From Sedimentisphaerales bacterium (GTDB lineage: Bacteria > Planctomycetota > Phycisphaerae > Sedimentisphaerales > SG8-4), in assembly GCA_016928975.1 (NCBI GenBank), contig JAFGJR010000104.1, positions 1 through 64,000 on the forward strand: a stretch of 64,000 nucleotides of DNA. The letters are read 5' to 3'. The translations under genes were made by a program, and so were the position numbers. A model generated the notes under the pieces. It was not told where the DNA came from. It saw only the letters and a list, made by a program, of their open reading frames with translations, and made no database searches. This document shows positions 33,708 through 42,675 of the stretch, in pieces (the stretch's first letter is position 1; each line of letters begins with the position of its first letter).

Positions 33708-35786
33708 ATGACAACGTCCTCCAAGCGTCCCGAGCAGGTGGCCTGGGCGTCTTTGTTCTTGAGCCTGGTCTTCTTTGGCGTCATGTTCTTCCTGGGTCGG
33801 TGGAGTGGGTTCTTTGCCGTCTCTGCTGTTGCCTGGCAGTTGCTTGCCGCTGCACTGATCTGGCTCGTTCTGGCAATCCAGTTCCATCAGCGTACGTTGG
33901 CGGAGCAGGAGAAGCTGGACATGAGCCAGCTTGCCAGGGAAAAGGAGTCCTCCACGATCTTCCAGGGCAAGGGGGACCAGCTTGCCTTGCTCGCGGCCGC
34001 CCAGCGGCGTCTCGCCGTGATCGAGAAATGGTTCCTTCCCATCTTTGCCGCTTTGATTGCCCTCTATGAGATCGGCATCGGCATCTGCGTACTTGAGACC
34101 ATCCCGGCGCCGGATGACGTGAAGACACAGCAGCCGCTGATGGTGGCGATCATTGCAACGACGGTGGCCTTCGTCAGCTTCCTGTTGTCTCGCTATGCCA
34201 CAGGCATGTCGATCGAGCTGCGCTGGAAGCCGCTGCGGGCGGGCGGGGGCTTCCTGCTCAGCGTCGCGGTTGTCTGTTTCGCTCTGGCGCTGACGCTGGC
34301 CGGCGTGCACTTTCAGTTTCTCAGCCCGGTCCGCGTCGTCGGCTACGTGATTCCCGTCCTGCTGATCGTCCTCGGCGTCGAGACAGCTCTCAACATCGTC
34401 CTCGACATCTATCGCCCCCGGCTCAAGGGCGAGTATAGCCGGCCGGCGTTTGACAGTCGCTTGCTCGGGATCATCAACGAGCCCGGCGGCGTGTTCCGTA
34501 GCGTCGCGGCCGCCATCGACTACCAGTTCGGCTTCAAAGTCTCGCAGACGTGGTTCTACAAGCTCATTGAGAAGGCGATCGTCCCTCTGATTCTCTTCTC
34601 GGCCGGGACCCTCTACCTGGCCAGCAGTGTCCTCGTGATCGCGCCGAATGAGCAGGCGGTCATCGAGCGGCTGGGCAATCCCCTCGTCAGCGACGGCACC
34701 CCTCGCGTCGTCGGACCCGGCATACATCTGAAACTCCCCTGGCCCATCGACATCGCGTACAAATGCCCCACGAAACAGGTGATGGATCTGTACATCGGGT
34801 ACGTCCCGAATACCATAGCAAAGACGGGCCAGGTCGTGCCGGAGACTTCCCTGCTCTGGGGGCAGACTCACTACAAGGAGGAGTACAACCTGCTGGTGGC
34901 CAGTGAATATGCCGGCGAGAAGCTGGAGGAAGGGGCCGCCCCGGTCAGCCTGGTCAAAGCCAACATCCCTGTCCAATATAGGATCAAGGACCTGTATACG
35001 TACATCTATCATCACAGCCAGCCGGACAAGCTCCTGGAGGCCATCTGCTATCGCGAGCTGACGAAATTCGCCGCCAGTGCCAGCGTGGAGGCGGAAGACA
35101 CAGAACTTGGCAGTGGACGGGCCGAGCTCAACCTGTTTGGCGCCGGCCGGACGAGGGCACAAGCGGTGCTCGCGAAACGAATTCAGGAGGCCGCCGACGC
35201 AGAAAGCTTGGGCGTCGAGCTCGTCTTCCTTGGCGTGCAGGGGATTCATCCGCCGCCGGAGGTCGCCCCGGACTACCAGGCTGTCGCGGCAGCCGTTCAG
35301 AAGAGACAGGCGCTGATCCTGGAGGCCCAGGCCGAACGAAACCAGTCGCTTAGCTCTCTGATCGGCTCTGTCATGAGAGCCTACGATGTGTACGATCTCG
35401 CCCGGGCACATCAAGGGGCTCGGGAAGAGGGCCGCACGGATGACGCGGACAAGCTGGGCGAACAGCTCGACAAGGCACTTTCCGACGCCAAGGGCGAGAT
35501 CTTCAGGATTCTCAGAACGGCACAGAGCTACGCCTTCCAGAAGGCGACGCTGGCCAAGGCAGAGGCCGAACGCTTTGCCGGCCAGCTCAAGGCTTACCAG
35601 GCCGCGCCGCACATCTATATGCGTGAACAACGGCTGGCAGTCCTCGAACAGACTCTGCCAGGCATTCGAAAATACATCGTCGCTGGCGACCCGAATGACT
35701 CCGAGGTCGTCATCGTGGATTTGCAGGAAAAACTCATGCCCGACCTGTACGATATTGGCGGTTTGCCGGAGAACAACCCACAATGA
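33708..35786 (+). CDS. Polytopic SPFH/band 7 protein (HflK-related)
   Basis: A 692-residue protein. The first 310 residues hold about seven membrane helices (e.g. WASLFLSLVFFGVMFFLG; LPIFAALIALYEIGIGICV; VVGYVIPVLLIVLGVETAL). The SPFH domain begins around APNEQAVIERLGNP (about 310) with HLKLPWPIDIAYK, and a charged helical C-terminus (AKAEAERFAGQLKAYQ) follows. Normal HflK has one membrane helix, so the N-terminal module is unusual. It starts 11 bases after GGAG and ends overlapping the next SPFH gene. A role in scaffolding membrane domains or controlling a membrane protease is inferred; no FtsH gene is nearby. Confidence 0.8.
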   Translation: MTTSSKRPEQVAWASLFLSLVFFGVMFFLGRWSGFFAVSAVAWQLLAAALIWLVLAIQFHQRTLAEQEKLDMSQLAREKESSTIFQGKGDQLALLAAAQRRLAVIEKWFLPIFAALIALYEIGIGICVLETIPAPDDVKTQQPLMVAIIATTVAFVSFLLSRYATGMSIELRWKPLRAGGGFLLSVAVVCFALALTLAGVHFQFLSPVRVVGYVIPVLLIVLGVETALNIVLDIYRPRLKGEYSRPAFDSRLLGIINEPGGVFRSVAAAIDYQFGFKVSQTWFYKLIEKAIVPLILFSAGTLYLASSVLVIAPNEQAVIERLGNPLVSDGTPRVVGPGIHLKLPWPIDIAYKCPTKQVMDLYIGYVPNTIAKTGQVVPETSLLWGQTHYKEEYNLLVASEYAGEKLEEGAAPVSLVKANIPVQYRIKDLYTYIYHHSQPDKLLEAICYRELTKFAASASVEAEDTELGSGRAELNLFGAGRTRAQAVLAKRIQEAADAESLGVELVFLGVQGIHPPPEVAPDYQAVAAAVQKRQALILEAQAERNQSLSSLIGSVMRAYDVYDLARAHQGAREEGRTDDADKLGEQLDKALSDAKGEIFRILRTAQSYAFQKATLAKAEAERFAGQLKAYQAAPHIYMREQRLAVLEQTLPGIRKYIVAGDPNDSEVVIVDLQEKLMPDLYDIGGLPENNPQ

Positions 35787-36682
35787 AGAACATAACCATC
35801 CCCATCCTCGTCGCCGTCATCTTCCTCGTCCTGGCCACGTATCTCGTGGCCTTCCAGGTCCGCCAGAACGAGCTGGCGTTCGTCACGCGGTTTGGCGAGC
35901 CCGTCCGGTCGATCACCAAGCCGGGGCTGAAGTTCAGACTGCCCACCCCGATTGAGCGCGTGCACAAGTTCGATTCGCGGATGCGGCTGCTCGAAGCGGA
36001 GATCAGCGAGACCACCACGCGAGGGAGGGTCCCAATCATTGTGAACACCTACGTGGTCTGGCGAATCACCGATCCACTACAGTTCTATAACAGCGTTGGC
36101 TCAGTCGAAGGGGCGGAGAGCAAACTGCGAAGCCAGATCAACGACACGCAGAACCGGGTCATTGGCCAGTACACCTTCGCGGAGTTCATCAACAGTGATC
36201 CCAACCAGATCAAATTCGATGAGATTCAGAGCAAGATGCTTGCCGACCTGGGGCCGCGCGTGGCGAGGGATTACGGCGTAGAAGTCGAGACCCTCGGCAT
36301 CAAGCAGCTCAAGATCAGTCAGGACACCACGAAAGAGGTGTTCGAGCGGATGAAGGCGGAGCGAAAACGCCGCACGGACACAACCATTGCGCTGGGCACT
36401 GCCGAGGCTACAACGATTCGGACCGAAGCGGCGGCGATCCGGACGGGCCTGCTCGCCGCCGCCGAAGGCCGCGCCAAGGCGATCCAGGGCCAGGGCGACG
36501 CCGAGACCGCCAAGTACCTCGAGAAGATGGAGCAGGACCCCGAGCTGGCGATGTTCCTGCGGAATCTCGACTCGCTGCGTACCACGTTGCGCGACCATGC
36601 CACCCTTGTCCTCCCGGCGGACTGCGAGCCGTTCAGTTTGCTGAAAGGTCGGCCGTCGCTGAAAGCCAGCGGGCAGAAATAG
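35783..36682 (+). CDS. SPFH protein, HflC-like protease modulator
   Basis: A 299-residue protein with one N-terminal helix (IPILVAVIFLVLATYLVAF) followed by an SPFH domain (VRQNELAFVTRFGEPVRSI; GLKFRLPTPIERVHKFDSR) and a coiled-coil C-terminus (RTEAAAIRTGLLAAAEGRAK). Its size and plan match HflC. ATGA overlap with the preceding gene indicates coupled synthesis, so the proteins probably form mixed oligomers. The usual partner FtsH is not in the window. Confidence 0.85.
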   Translation: MKNITIPILVAVIFLVLATYLVAFQVRQNELAFVTRFGEPVRSITKPGLKFRLPTPIERVHKFDSRMRLLEAEISETTTRGRVPIIVNTYVVWRITDPLQFYNSVGSVEGAESKLRSQINDTQNRVIGQYTFAEFINSDPNQIKFDEIQSKMLADLGPRVARDYGVEVETLGIKQLKISQDTTKEVFERMKAERKRRTDTTIALGTAEATTIRTEAAAIRTGLLAAAEGRAKAIQGQGDAETAKYLEKMEQDPELAMFLRNLDSLRTTLRDHATLVLPADCEPFSLLKGRPSLKASGQK

Positions 36683-36716
36683 CCGTGTTCCTTGTTGAGA
36701 AGGTGCTTGAAGAACC

Positions 36717-38057
36717 ATGTCGCACGAACACGATCATGAACACGAGCACGACCATGTAGAGCCAGCCGGCGCAGGCAACCCGCAGCCGGAGAATCTCGAT
36801 GCAGCAAGCAAATCACTCTCCAATGCGCTGCGAATCAGCTTCACGATTCTGAAGGTGATCATGATCGTGCTTGTCGTCGGTTTCCTCGCCTCCGGGTTCC
36901 GGACGGTGGAGACCGGCGAGAAGGGCGTCGTCCTGCGGTTCGGCCAGATCCAGAGGATCGTGGAGCCCGGCTGGGTGTGGGTCTTTCCCTATCCGATCGA
37001 CGAGCTGATCCGAATCCCGGTCGACAAGAGGATCAACCTGCCGGTCAACACCTTCTGGTACAAGGAGACCCGTGAGGACATCCTGGGCCCTGGCACCATC
37101 CCTCGCAACTATTTCCCCGAGAAACTGGACCCGCTTCAGGAAGGGTATTGCCTGACCCGGAGCGAAGAGCACGAGGCGGAGATCGTCCCGCCGGTTCAAC
37201 CCGTGGCAGTGGCGGACCGTACCCAGCCCCTTGCGCTGCAAAGCGACGGGAGCGACTACAGCGTCGTCCATACGAAGTGGCAGATCGACTATCAGATCCA
37301 GAGCATCGATCTGTTCTACCGAAACGTGTACGTCCCGGACGCGAGACCAGGCCAGGTCTACTTTGACGTGATGACCCAGAACGTTACCCCGATGCTTCGC
37401 AGCGTAATCGAGGACGCCGTGGTCAGCGCGATGGTTCACTACACGATTGACGAGGCGCTTCAGAGCATCGACACGATCCCGGGTCGCGTGCAGCAATTGG
37501 CTCAACGGAAACTGGACAAGATCAACAGCGGCATCCTTGTGACCTCGGTGCGCCTGATTAAGGCAGAGTGGCCCAAGCAGGTGGACCAGGCATTCACGGA
37601 GTCCATTCGGGCCAGCCAGAAGAGCCAGGCGGCCATTACAGAGGCCAGGACGTATGCGGAGAATACGCTGAACGAGGTGGCTGGGCTGGTTGCCAAGCCG
37701 TTGTACCAGGCCCTGACCGATCCCAGCGTCGGCGACGGCCAGAGAGAGGCCCTGTGGGCACAGGTGGCCGGCGGTGCCAGGGACAAGATCGCCCAGGCGG
37801 AAGCCTATCGAACCAGCGTCGTCGAGAGCGCCAAGGCCAACGCCGATTACCTCCAAACCCTGCTGCCTGAATACACCAAGCGCCCTGAGCTCGTCGAGCA
37901 GGATATCTACCTGACGGCGATTGAGGAGGTGCTCGCCAATGCCGACGAGAAGTTCATCGTGGAGGCGTGGCCGGGCACCAAGGGGCACGAGATCAGAGTC
38001 CTCGTGAACCGCGAGCCGGCCAGGGGAAAGATGCAGGGGCAGCAAACGACGAAGTGA
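36717..38057 (+). CDS. SPFH protein, HflK-like, with His-rich N-terminus
   Basis: A 446-residue protein. The N-terminal stretch alternates His, Asp and Glu (EHDHEHEHDHVE), a likely metal-binding tail, notable beside a metal-type P-ATPase. A single membrane helix follows (TILKVIMIVLVVGFLASGF), then the SPFH domain (VETGEKGVVLRFGQIQRIV; VWVFPYPIDELIR) and a helical C-terminal region. An insert of about 60 residues (near 125-185) lies inside the SPFH domain. It starts 34 bases after the HflC-like gene. Confidence 0.83.
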   Translation: MSHEHDHEHEHDHVEPAGAGNPQPENLDAASKSLSNALRISFTILKVIMIVLVVGFLASGFRTVETGEKGVVLRFGQIQRIVEPGWVWVFPYPIDELIRIPVDKRINLPVNTFWYKETREDILGPGTIPRNYFPEKLDPLQEGYCLTRSEEHEAEIVPPVQPVAVADRTQPLALQSDGSDYSVVHTKWQIDYQIQSIDLFYRNVYVPDARPGQVYFDVMTQNVTPMLRSVIEDAVVSAMVHYTIDEALQSIDTIPGRVQQLAQRKLDKINSGILVTSVRLIKAEWPKQVDQAFTESIRASQKSQAAITEARTYAENTLNEVAGLVAKPLYQALTDPSVGDGQREALWAQVAGGARDKIAQAEAYRTSVVESAKANADYLQTLLPEYTKRPELVEQDIYLTAIEEVLANADEKFIVEAWPGTKGHEIRVLVNREPARGKMQGQQTTK

Positions 38058-38115
38058 CGAACGGTCCGCGCATGATCGCGGGCGCAAAACGAGAGTATCG
38101 CAAGAGAACAGGACT

Positions 38116-40044
38116 ATGGCCCACCAGCACTTGCACCTTCAAGAGGACCTCAGCGCCGAGCAGACGCGAGGCAAGCAGCTTCGCGTCAGCATCGCCATGC
38201 TGGCGACACTGGCCGGCGGTGTGTTGCTGATCAACAGCGGCGTCGGGCGATTCTTCTACGAGCCGGGGAGCTTCAACCTGGAGATTTTTGCCCTGATCGG
38301 GGCTCTGCTTCTCGGGATCCCGATCATCGTCCACGCGATCGGGAGCGTCGCACGAGGCGAATCCCATATGGATGAGTTGGCGGCACTAGGCATTATGGCC
38401 GCGCTTGCGACGGGCGAGTACGTCGCCGCCGGGCTCATTGGCTTCTTCATGCTGCTCAGCGAACTGGTAGAGACGCGTACGGCCCTCGGAGCCCGAGCGT
38501 CCATCGAATCGCTTATCCGGCTGACCCCCATCCGGGCCAACCTGATCGAACAGGATGGCACCGAGCGGGAGGTCAAAGTCAGCGTCCTCAAACCCGAAGA
38601 CCGCATCCGCGTGCGGCCGGGCGACAATATCCCCGCCGATGGCGAGGTGGACAATGGCCTCAGTTCCGTCAACGAAGCGACGATCACCGGCGAATCGCTG
38701 CCGGTGGACAAAGTGCCCGGAATGCAGGTCTTCGCGGGGACGAGCAACTTGACCGGCATGCTCGACATTCGGGTGACCAAGGCGGGCGCCGATACAACGC
38801 TCGGAAAGGTCCAATCCCTGATCATCCAGGCCGAGCAGACCAAGATCCCCATCATGCGGATCATCGACCGCTATATCTCGTGGTACGTGCCGACGATCCT
38901 GATGATCGCGGCTATCGTCTGGGTCTTCACGCGAAACATCAACCAGTCTATCACGATTCTTGTGATCTCCTGTCCCTGTGCACTGATTCTGGCAACTCCG
39001 ACTGCGATGGTCGCGGCGATTTCCGCGGCGGCCCGGCTCGGCGTCCTGGTGAAAAACGTCGCTGACCTGGAGATTGCCGGGCGGATGACGGCGATGGTGT
39101 TCGACAAGACCGGCACGGTGACGACCGGGCGGCTGTGTGTCACCCGGTTGACGCCCGCCGAGGGCGTGGAGCCTGCCGAGCTTCTGGCGGAAGCCGCGGC
39201 GGCGGAGCAGATGAGCAAGCACCCGGCGGCTCGGGCCTTGCAGGAAGTGGCGAAGGAAGCCGATCTGTCGCTGCCGGCGACGACCGACTTCAAGGAGACC
39301 CCCGGCAAAGGTGTCACGGCGACGGTCAACTCGTCGCGAGTCATGGTGGGCCGCGACACGTTCCTGAAAGAGAATGGCGTCGACGTATCCAACGTCGCCG
39401 ATCCCCGGCTCCACGAGGAGCAGGGATTCAGCACGCTGTACGTGGCGAAGGATGCCCGATGTATCGGTTGGATCGGCTTGCAGGACAAGACCCGCCCGGA
39501 GGCACAGAAGGCCATCGGCGAACTGATGGATATCGGCATCAAGAGAGTAACGATGCTCACCGGTGACCGCAGCGAGGTGGCCAATCGCGTCGCCAGCGAG
39601 CTGGGGTGTACCGATTACAAGGCTCATTGCCTGCCCCAGGACAAGCTGGCCATCGTCGAGCAGATCAAACGCGATGGGCATACAGTCGTGGTCGTCGGCG
39701 ACGGCATCAACGACGCCCCGGCGCTGGCGGCAGGGGACCTGGGTATCGCGATGGGAGCGGCCGGAAGCGATGTTGCGATCAATTCTGCCTCGATCGCGCT
39801 GATGAACGACGACCTGCGCCGCATCCCGTTCCTTGTTCGAGTATCGCGCAAGACACGAAGGGTGATCAACCAGAACCTGGCGTTCGGGGTGGCCTTCATC
39901 ATCCTCGGCATTTCGATGTCGAAGTTCGTTCCGCCGGCGGTGGCCGCCTTCTTGCACTTTGCGAGCTCGCTCGTGGTCGTGTTCAACAGCGCTCGTCTGG
40001 TCCGCTATGGCGAGGACCTGGACCGCGAGCCACAGGAGGCGTAG
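38116..40044 (+). CDS. P1B-type metal-transporting ATPase without an N-terminal metal domain
   Basis: A 642-residue P-type ATPase. It shows TGES in the actuator domain, CPC in VISCPCALILATPTAMVA, the phosphorylation site DKTGTVTTG (Asp near residue 330), SKHPAA (HP motif) and GDGINDAPALAAG. There is no heavy-metal-associated domain, only a short start MAHQHLHLQED. The last membrane segment reads LHFASSLVVVFNSARL, unlike the usual CopA or ZntA endings, so the ion is uncertain. It lies in the SPFH operon, 58 bases after the HflK-like gene. Confidence 0.88.
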   Translation: MAHQHLHLQEDLSAEQTRGKQLRVSIAMLATLAGGVLLINSGVGRFFYEPGSFNLEIFALIGALLLGIPIIVHAIGSVARGESHMDELAALGIMAALATGEYVAAGLIGFFMLLSELVETRTALGARASIESLIRLTPIRANLIEQDGTEREVKVSVLKPEDRIRVRPGDNIPADGEVDNGLSSVNEATITGESLPVDKVPGMQVFAGTSNLTGMLDIRVTKAGADTTLGKVQSLIIQAEQTKIPIMRIIDRYISWYVPTILMIAAIVWVFTRNINQSITILVISCPCALILATPTAMVAAISAAARLGVLVKNVADLEIAGRMTAMVFDKTGTVTTGRLCVTRLTPAEGVEPAELLAEAAAAEQMSKHPAARALQEVAKEADLSLPATTDFKETPGKGVTATVNSSRVMVGRDTFLKENGVDVSNVADPRLHEEQGFSTLYVAKDARCIGWIGLQDKTRPEAQKAIGELMDIGIKRVTMLTGDRSEVANRVASELGCTDYKAHCLPQDKLAIVEQIKRDGHTVVVVGDGINDAPALAAGDLGIAMGAAGSDVAINSASIALMNDDLRRIPFLVRVSRKTRRVINQNLAFGVAFIILGISMSKFVPPAVAAFLHFASSLVVVFNSARLVRYGEDLDREPQEA

Positions 40045-40049
40045 GGACG

Positions 40050-41294
40050 ATGGAGAGCTATGCCGTCGAGACGATTGGGTTGACGAAGGTCTTCTCCGAC
40101 TGGTGGGGCCGGGCCAAGGTCTGTGCCGTCGACGACCTCAACTTGCAGATTCAGCACAACGAGGTGTTCGGGCTGCTGGGGCCGAACGGCTCGGGCAAGA
40201 CGACGACCCTCAAGATGCTTCTCGGCCTGCTCCATCCGACCAAAGGTCACGCACTGCTTCTCGGCGGCGACGGGACCGACCCGAAGGTCAATGCGCGCGT
40301 TGGATTCCTACCCGAGGAGTCGTACCTGTACAGGTTCCTCAATGCCCGTGAGACGCTGGACTTCTATGGCAGACTGTTCGGGCTCGGCCGTGAGGTGCGC
40401 CGGATGCGCATCGAGGCGCTGCTGGAGATGGTGGGCCTGCGAGCCGTGGCGAGCCGGCCTGTGGGGACCTACTCGAAGGGCATGGCGCGGCGCATCGGCC
40501 TGGCGCAGGCCTTGATCAACGACCCGGACCTGCTGATCCTCGACGAGCCGACGACCGGCCTCGATCCGATCGGGACGCGGCAGATCAAGGACCTGATTCT
40601 CAAGCTGGCCGAGCGAGGCAAGACAATCCTGCTTTGCAGCCATCTGCTGGCGGACGTCGAGGACGTATGTCACCGCGTCGCCATCCTGTACGGCGGCAGA
40701 GTCCAGGCACAGGGCCGCGTCAAAGACTTGCTCCAGCAAGCAAACAAGCGCCAGATCGTAACCGACGCCATAAGTGACGCCGCTGTGGAACGTATCAAAG
40801 GCATTCTCAATGGCGAGGGAGCCACCTTTGAGGTCTCCTCGCCGATGGAGCGACTCGAAGCCTTCTTCATCCATACCGTGACGGAGGCACAGCGCCAGGC
40901 CAGGCCCACAAGTGGTGCCGTCAGCACAACGCAGATCGGCGAATTCCTCACTGCCGGTACACAGAAGGAAGGCATTCTTGACAGGCTGGTTGGGGCACCC
41001 GAGGCCAAGGAGCCCGCTGAGCCCGTGGCGAAGACCGAGAAGGTGGCGGAGACACCGGCTCCTCGGCACGAACCCGACAAGAATGTGCTGCAGGAACTGA
41101 CAAGGTCAACGCCGGCCTCGACGGAGCGCGCCGCGCAGACCGACACTCCGAAGACGGAGCCGGTGGAGACGAAGGACCAGGGGGAGTCTCAGCGGGTGAG
41201 AAAGAAGGTCCTGGAAGACCTGCTGGGCCGTCCTGCCTCGCAGGAGCCGAACGAGCAGCCAGGAGCCAAAGACGGAGATTCCGGCCATGCGTAG
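40050..41294 (+). CDS. ABC transporter ATP-binding protein with long disordered tail
   Basis: A 414-residue ATPase. Walker A GPNGSGKTTT, signature-like TYSKGMARRIGLA, Walker B LLILDEPTTGLDP and H-loop CSHLLADVED are all present. From about residue 290 a charged, Pro/Glu/Thr-rich extension of more than 110 residues follows, not usual for these subunits. The ATG at 40050 follows AGGAGG and is 5 bases after the P-ATPase stop; the frame is open upstream but that is the P-ATPase gene. It overlaps the permease by 8 bases. Confidence 0.88.
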   Translation: MESYAVETIGLTKVFSDWWGRAKVCAVDDLNLQIQHNEVFGLLGPNGSGKTTTLKMLLGLLHPTKGHALLLGGDGTDPKVNARVGFLPEESYLYRFLNARETLDFYGRLFGLGREVRRMRIEALLEMVGLRAVASRPVGTYSKGMARRIGLAQALINDPDLLILDEPTTGLDPIGTRQIKDLILKLAERGKTILLCSHLLADVEDVCHRVAILYGGRVQAQGRVKDLLQQANKRQIVTDAISDAAVERIKGILNGEGATFEVSSPMERLEAFFIHTVTEAQRQARPTSGAVSTTQIGEFLTAGTQKEGILDRLVGAPEAKEPAEPVAKTEKVAETPAPRHEPDKNVLQELTRSTPASTERAAQTDTPKTEPVETKDQGESQRVRKKVLEDLLGRPASQEPNEQPGAKDGDSGHA

Positions 41295-42660
41295 AGTCTG
41301 GGCTGTCGCGAGAAACACAATCCGGCAGGCCTTGCGCATGAAGGTGGCGGCGGCGTTTGTTGCCCTCTTGCTGATCCTCCTGCCGATCCTGGGACTGACA
41401 GTCACCGGAGACGGCACGTTGAAGGGCCGGCTGCAAACGTTCGTGAGCTATGGCTTTTCTCTCACGAGCCTGCTCCTTTCTTTCCTGACGATTATCGTCT
41501 CCATTTACACGATCACCAGCGATATCGAGCACCGGCAGATCTACACGGTCATCACCAAGCCGATCCGCCGATCCCACCTGATCCTCGGCAAGCTGCTTGG
41601 CGTCATCACGTTGGACATCGCGCTGCTGACCCTGTTCGCCGGCATCATCTACGCGGTGGCTGTCTTCATGCCGCGATTTCTTGAAGCCTCGCCGCAGGAA
41701 CTGGACGAGATCGACAGGCAGTTCTATACCGCCCGGGCGAGCCTCGTCCCGCCCGACATTGACGTCAGCGAAGAAGTGAACGCGACCTACGAGCGGCTCG
41801 TCAAGAACGACCAGTTGAACCTGATCTATCCGAACTACACGAAGCCGGATGTCATCAAGGCGCTCACGAATCAACAGCGACTGGCCAAGCGCGCCGCCGC
41901 CGTCGGGCAGAGGCTCGTGTGGGAATTCAAGAACGTGAGGCCTCTCAATCCGAATCAGAGCCTCTTCATCCGATTCAAGTACAATGTGTCGGTAACCCCG
42001 CCCGATGAGCAGGCGTATGGAGACTGGTACGTTGGCGACCTGCGTCAGCTCGGCTCCGGTCCGGAGCTTGCGACGCCGATCTATCGCGACACTCGCAAGG
42101 ACCCCATCGACAAGTTCCGGGAGATCGAGGTGCCGGCGGCGGCCGTCGCAAAGGACGGCTATCTGGCGGTGGGCTTCATCAATCCGCAGGAGAACCAGAC
42201 GGTGGTGATCTTCCCGTTGGAGGACGGGCTGGAGATCCTCTACAAGGCCGACACCTTCACGGCCAATTTCATTCGCGCCGCGATTCTTGTCGTGTTCCGG
42301 CTAATCTTCCTTGCCTGCCTGGGTGCCCTGGCGGGCAGTTTTCTTTCATTCCCGGTGGCCATTCTGTTCTGCCTGGTGATCTTTCTCACCGGCACCGTCA
42401 GCGGCTTCGTCATGGAATCCTTCGACAGCCTCAGCAAGAGCATCGGCCTGTTCTATACGTACACAGTGAAAGGGCTGATCCAGCTTCTACCCCAATTTGA
42501 CAAGAACAACCCCACCACATTCCTGGTTCCCGCTCGCATCATCGGCTGGGGCTTTGTGGCAAAGGCGGCGCTCTTGATGGTCGGCCTGCGGGCATTCCTG
42601 CTTCTCGTGTTTGCCGTGATTATCTTCAGCTTCCGTGAGCTGGCCAAGGTGGTCGTCTGA
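41287..42660 (+). CDS. ABC-2 permease with a large extracytoplasmic insert
   Basis: A 457-residue permease. Helices near residues 18-40, 50-78 and 92-125 are followed by about 200 hydrophilic residues (about 130-325, ending near ILYKADTFTANFI), then helices such as AAILVVFRLIFLACLGALAG and VAILFCLVIFLTGTVSGFV. The insert probably forms an extracytoplasmic domain. It starts inside the ATPase gene and forms a transporter with it. Substrate unknown. Confidence 0.8.
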   Translation: MRRVWAVARNTIRQALRMKVAAAFVALLLILLPILGLTVTGDGTLKGRLQTFVSYGFSLTSLLLSFLTIIVSIYTITSDIEHRQIYTVITKPIRRSHLILGKLLGVITLDIALLTLFAGIIYAVAVFMPRFLEASPQELDEIDRQFYTARASLVPPDIDVSEEVNATYERLVKNDQLNLIYPNYTKPDVIKALTNQQRLAKRAAAVGQRLVWEFKNVRPLNPNQSLFIRFKYNVSVTPPDEQAYGDWYVGDLRQLGSGPELATPIYRDTRKDPIDKFREIEVPAAAVAKDGYLAVGFINPQENQTVVIFPLEDGLEILYKADTFTANFIRAAILVVFRLIFLACLGALAGSFLSFPVAILFCLVIFLTGTVSGFVMESFDSLSKSIGLFYTYTVKGLIQLLPQFDKNNPTTFLVPARIIGWGFVAKAALLMVGLRAFLLLVFAVIIFSFRELAKVVV

Positions 42661-42675
42661 GAATGGTCTGTGTGA

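Noticed and set aside
33690..35783. A 697-residue open frame on the minus strand
   Set aside because: It mirrors the SPFH gene almost exactly; high GC leaves the antisense frame open, and its sequence is low-complexity and charge-rich.
39606..40049. Open frame before the ABC ATPase at 40050
   Set aside because: It is an alternative frame of the P-type ATPase gene; AGGAGG and the family N-terminus mark the start at 40050.
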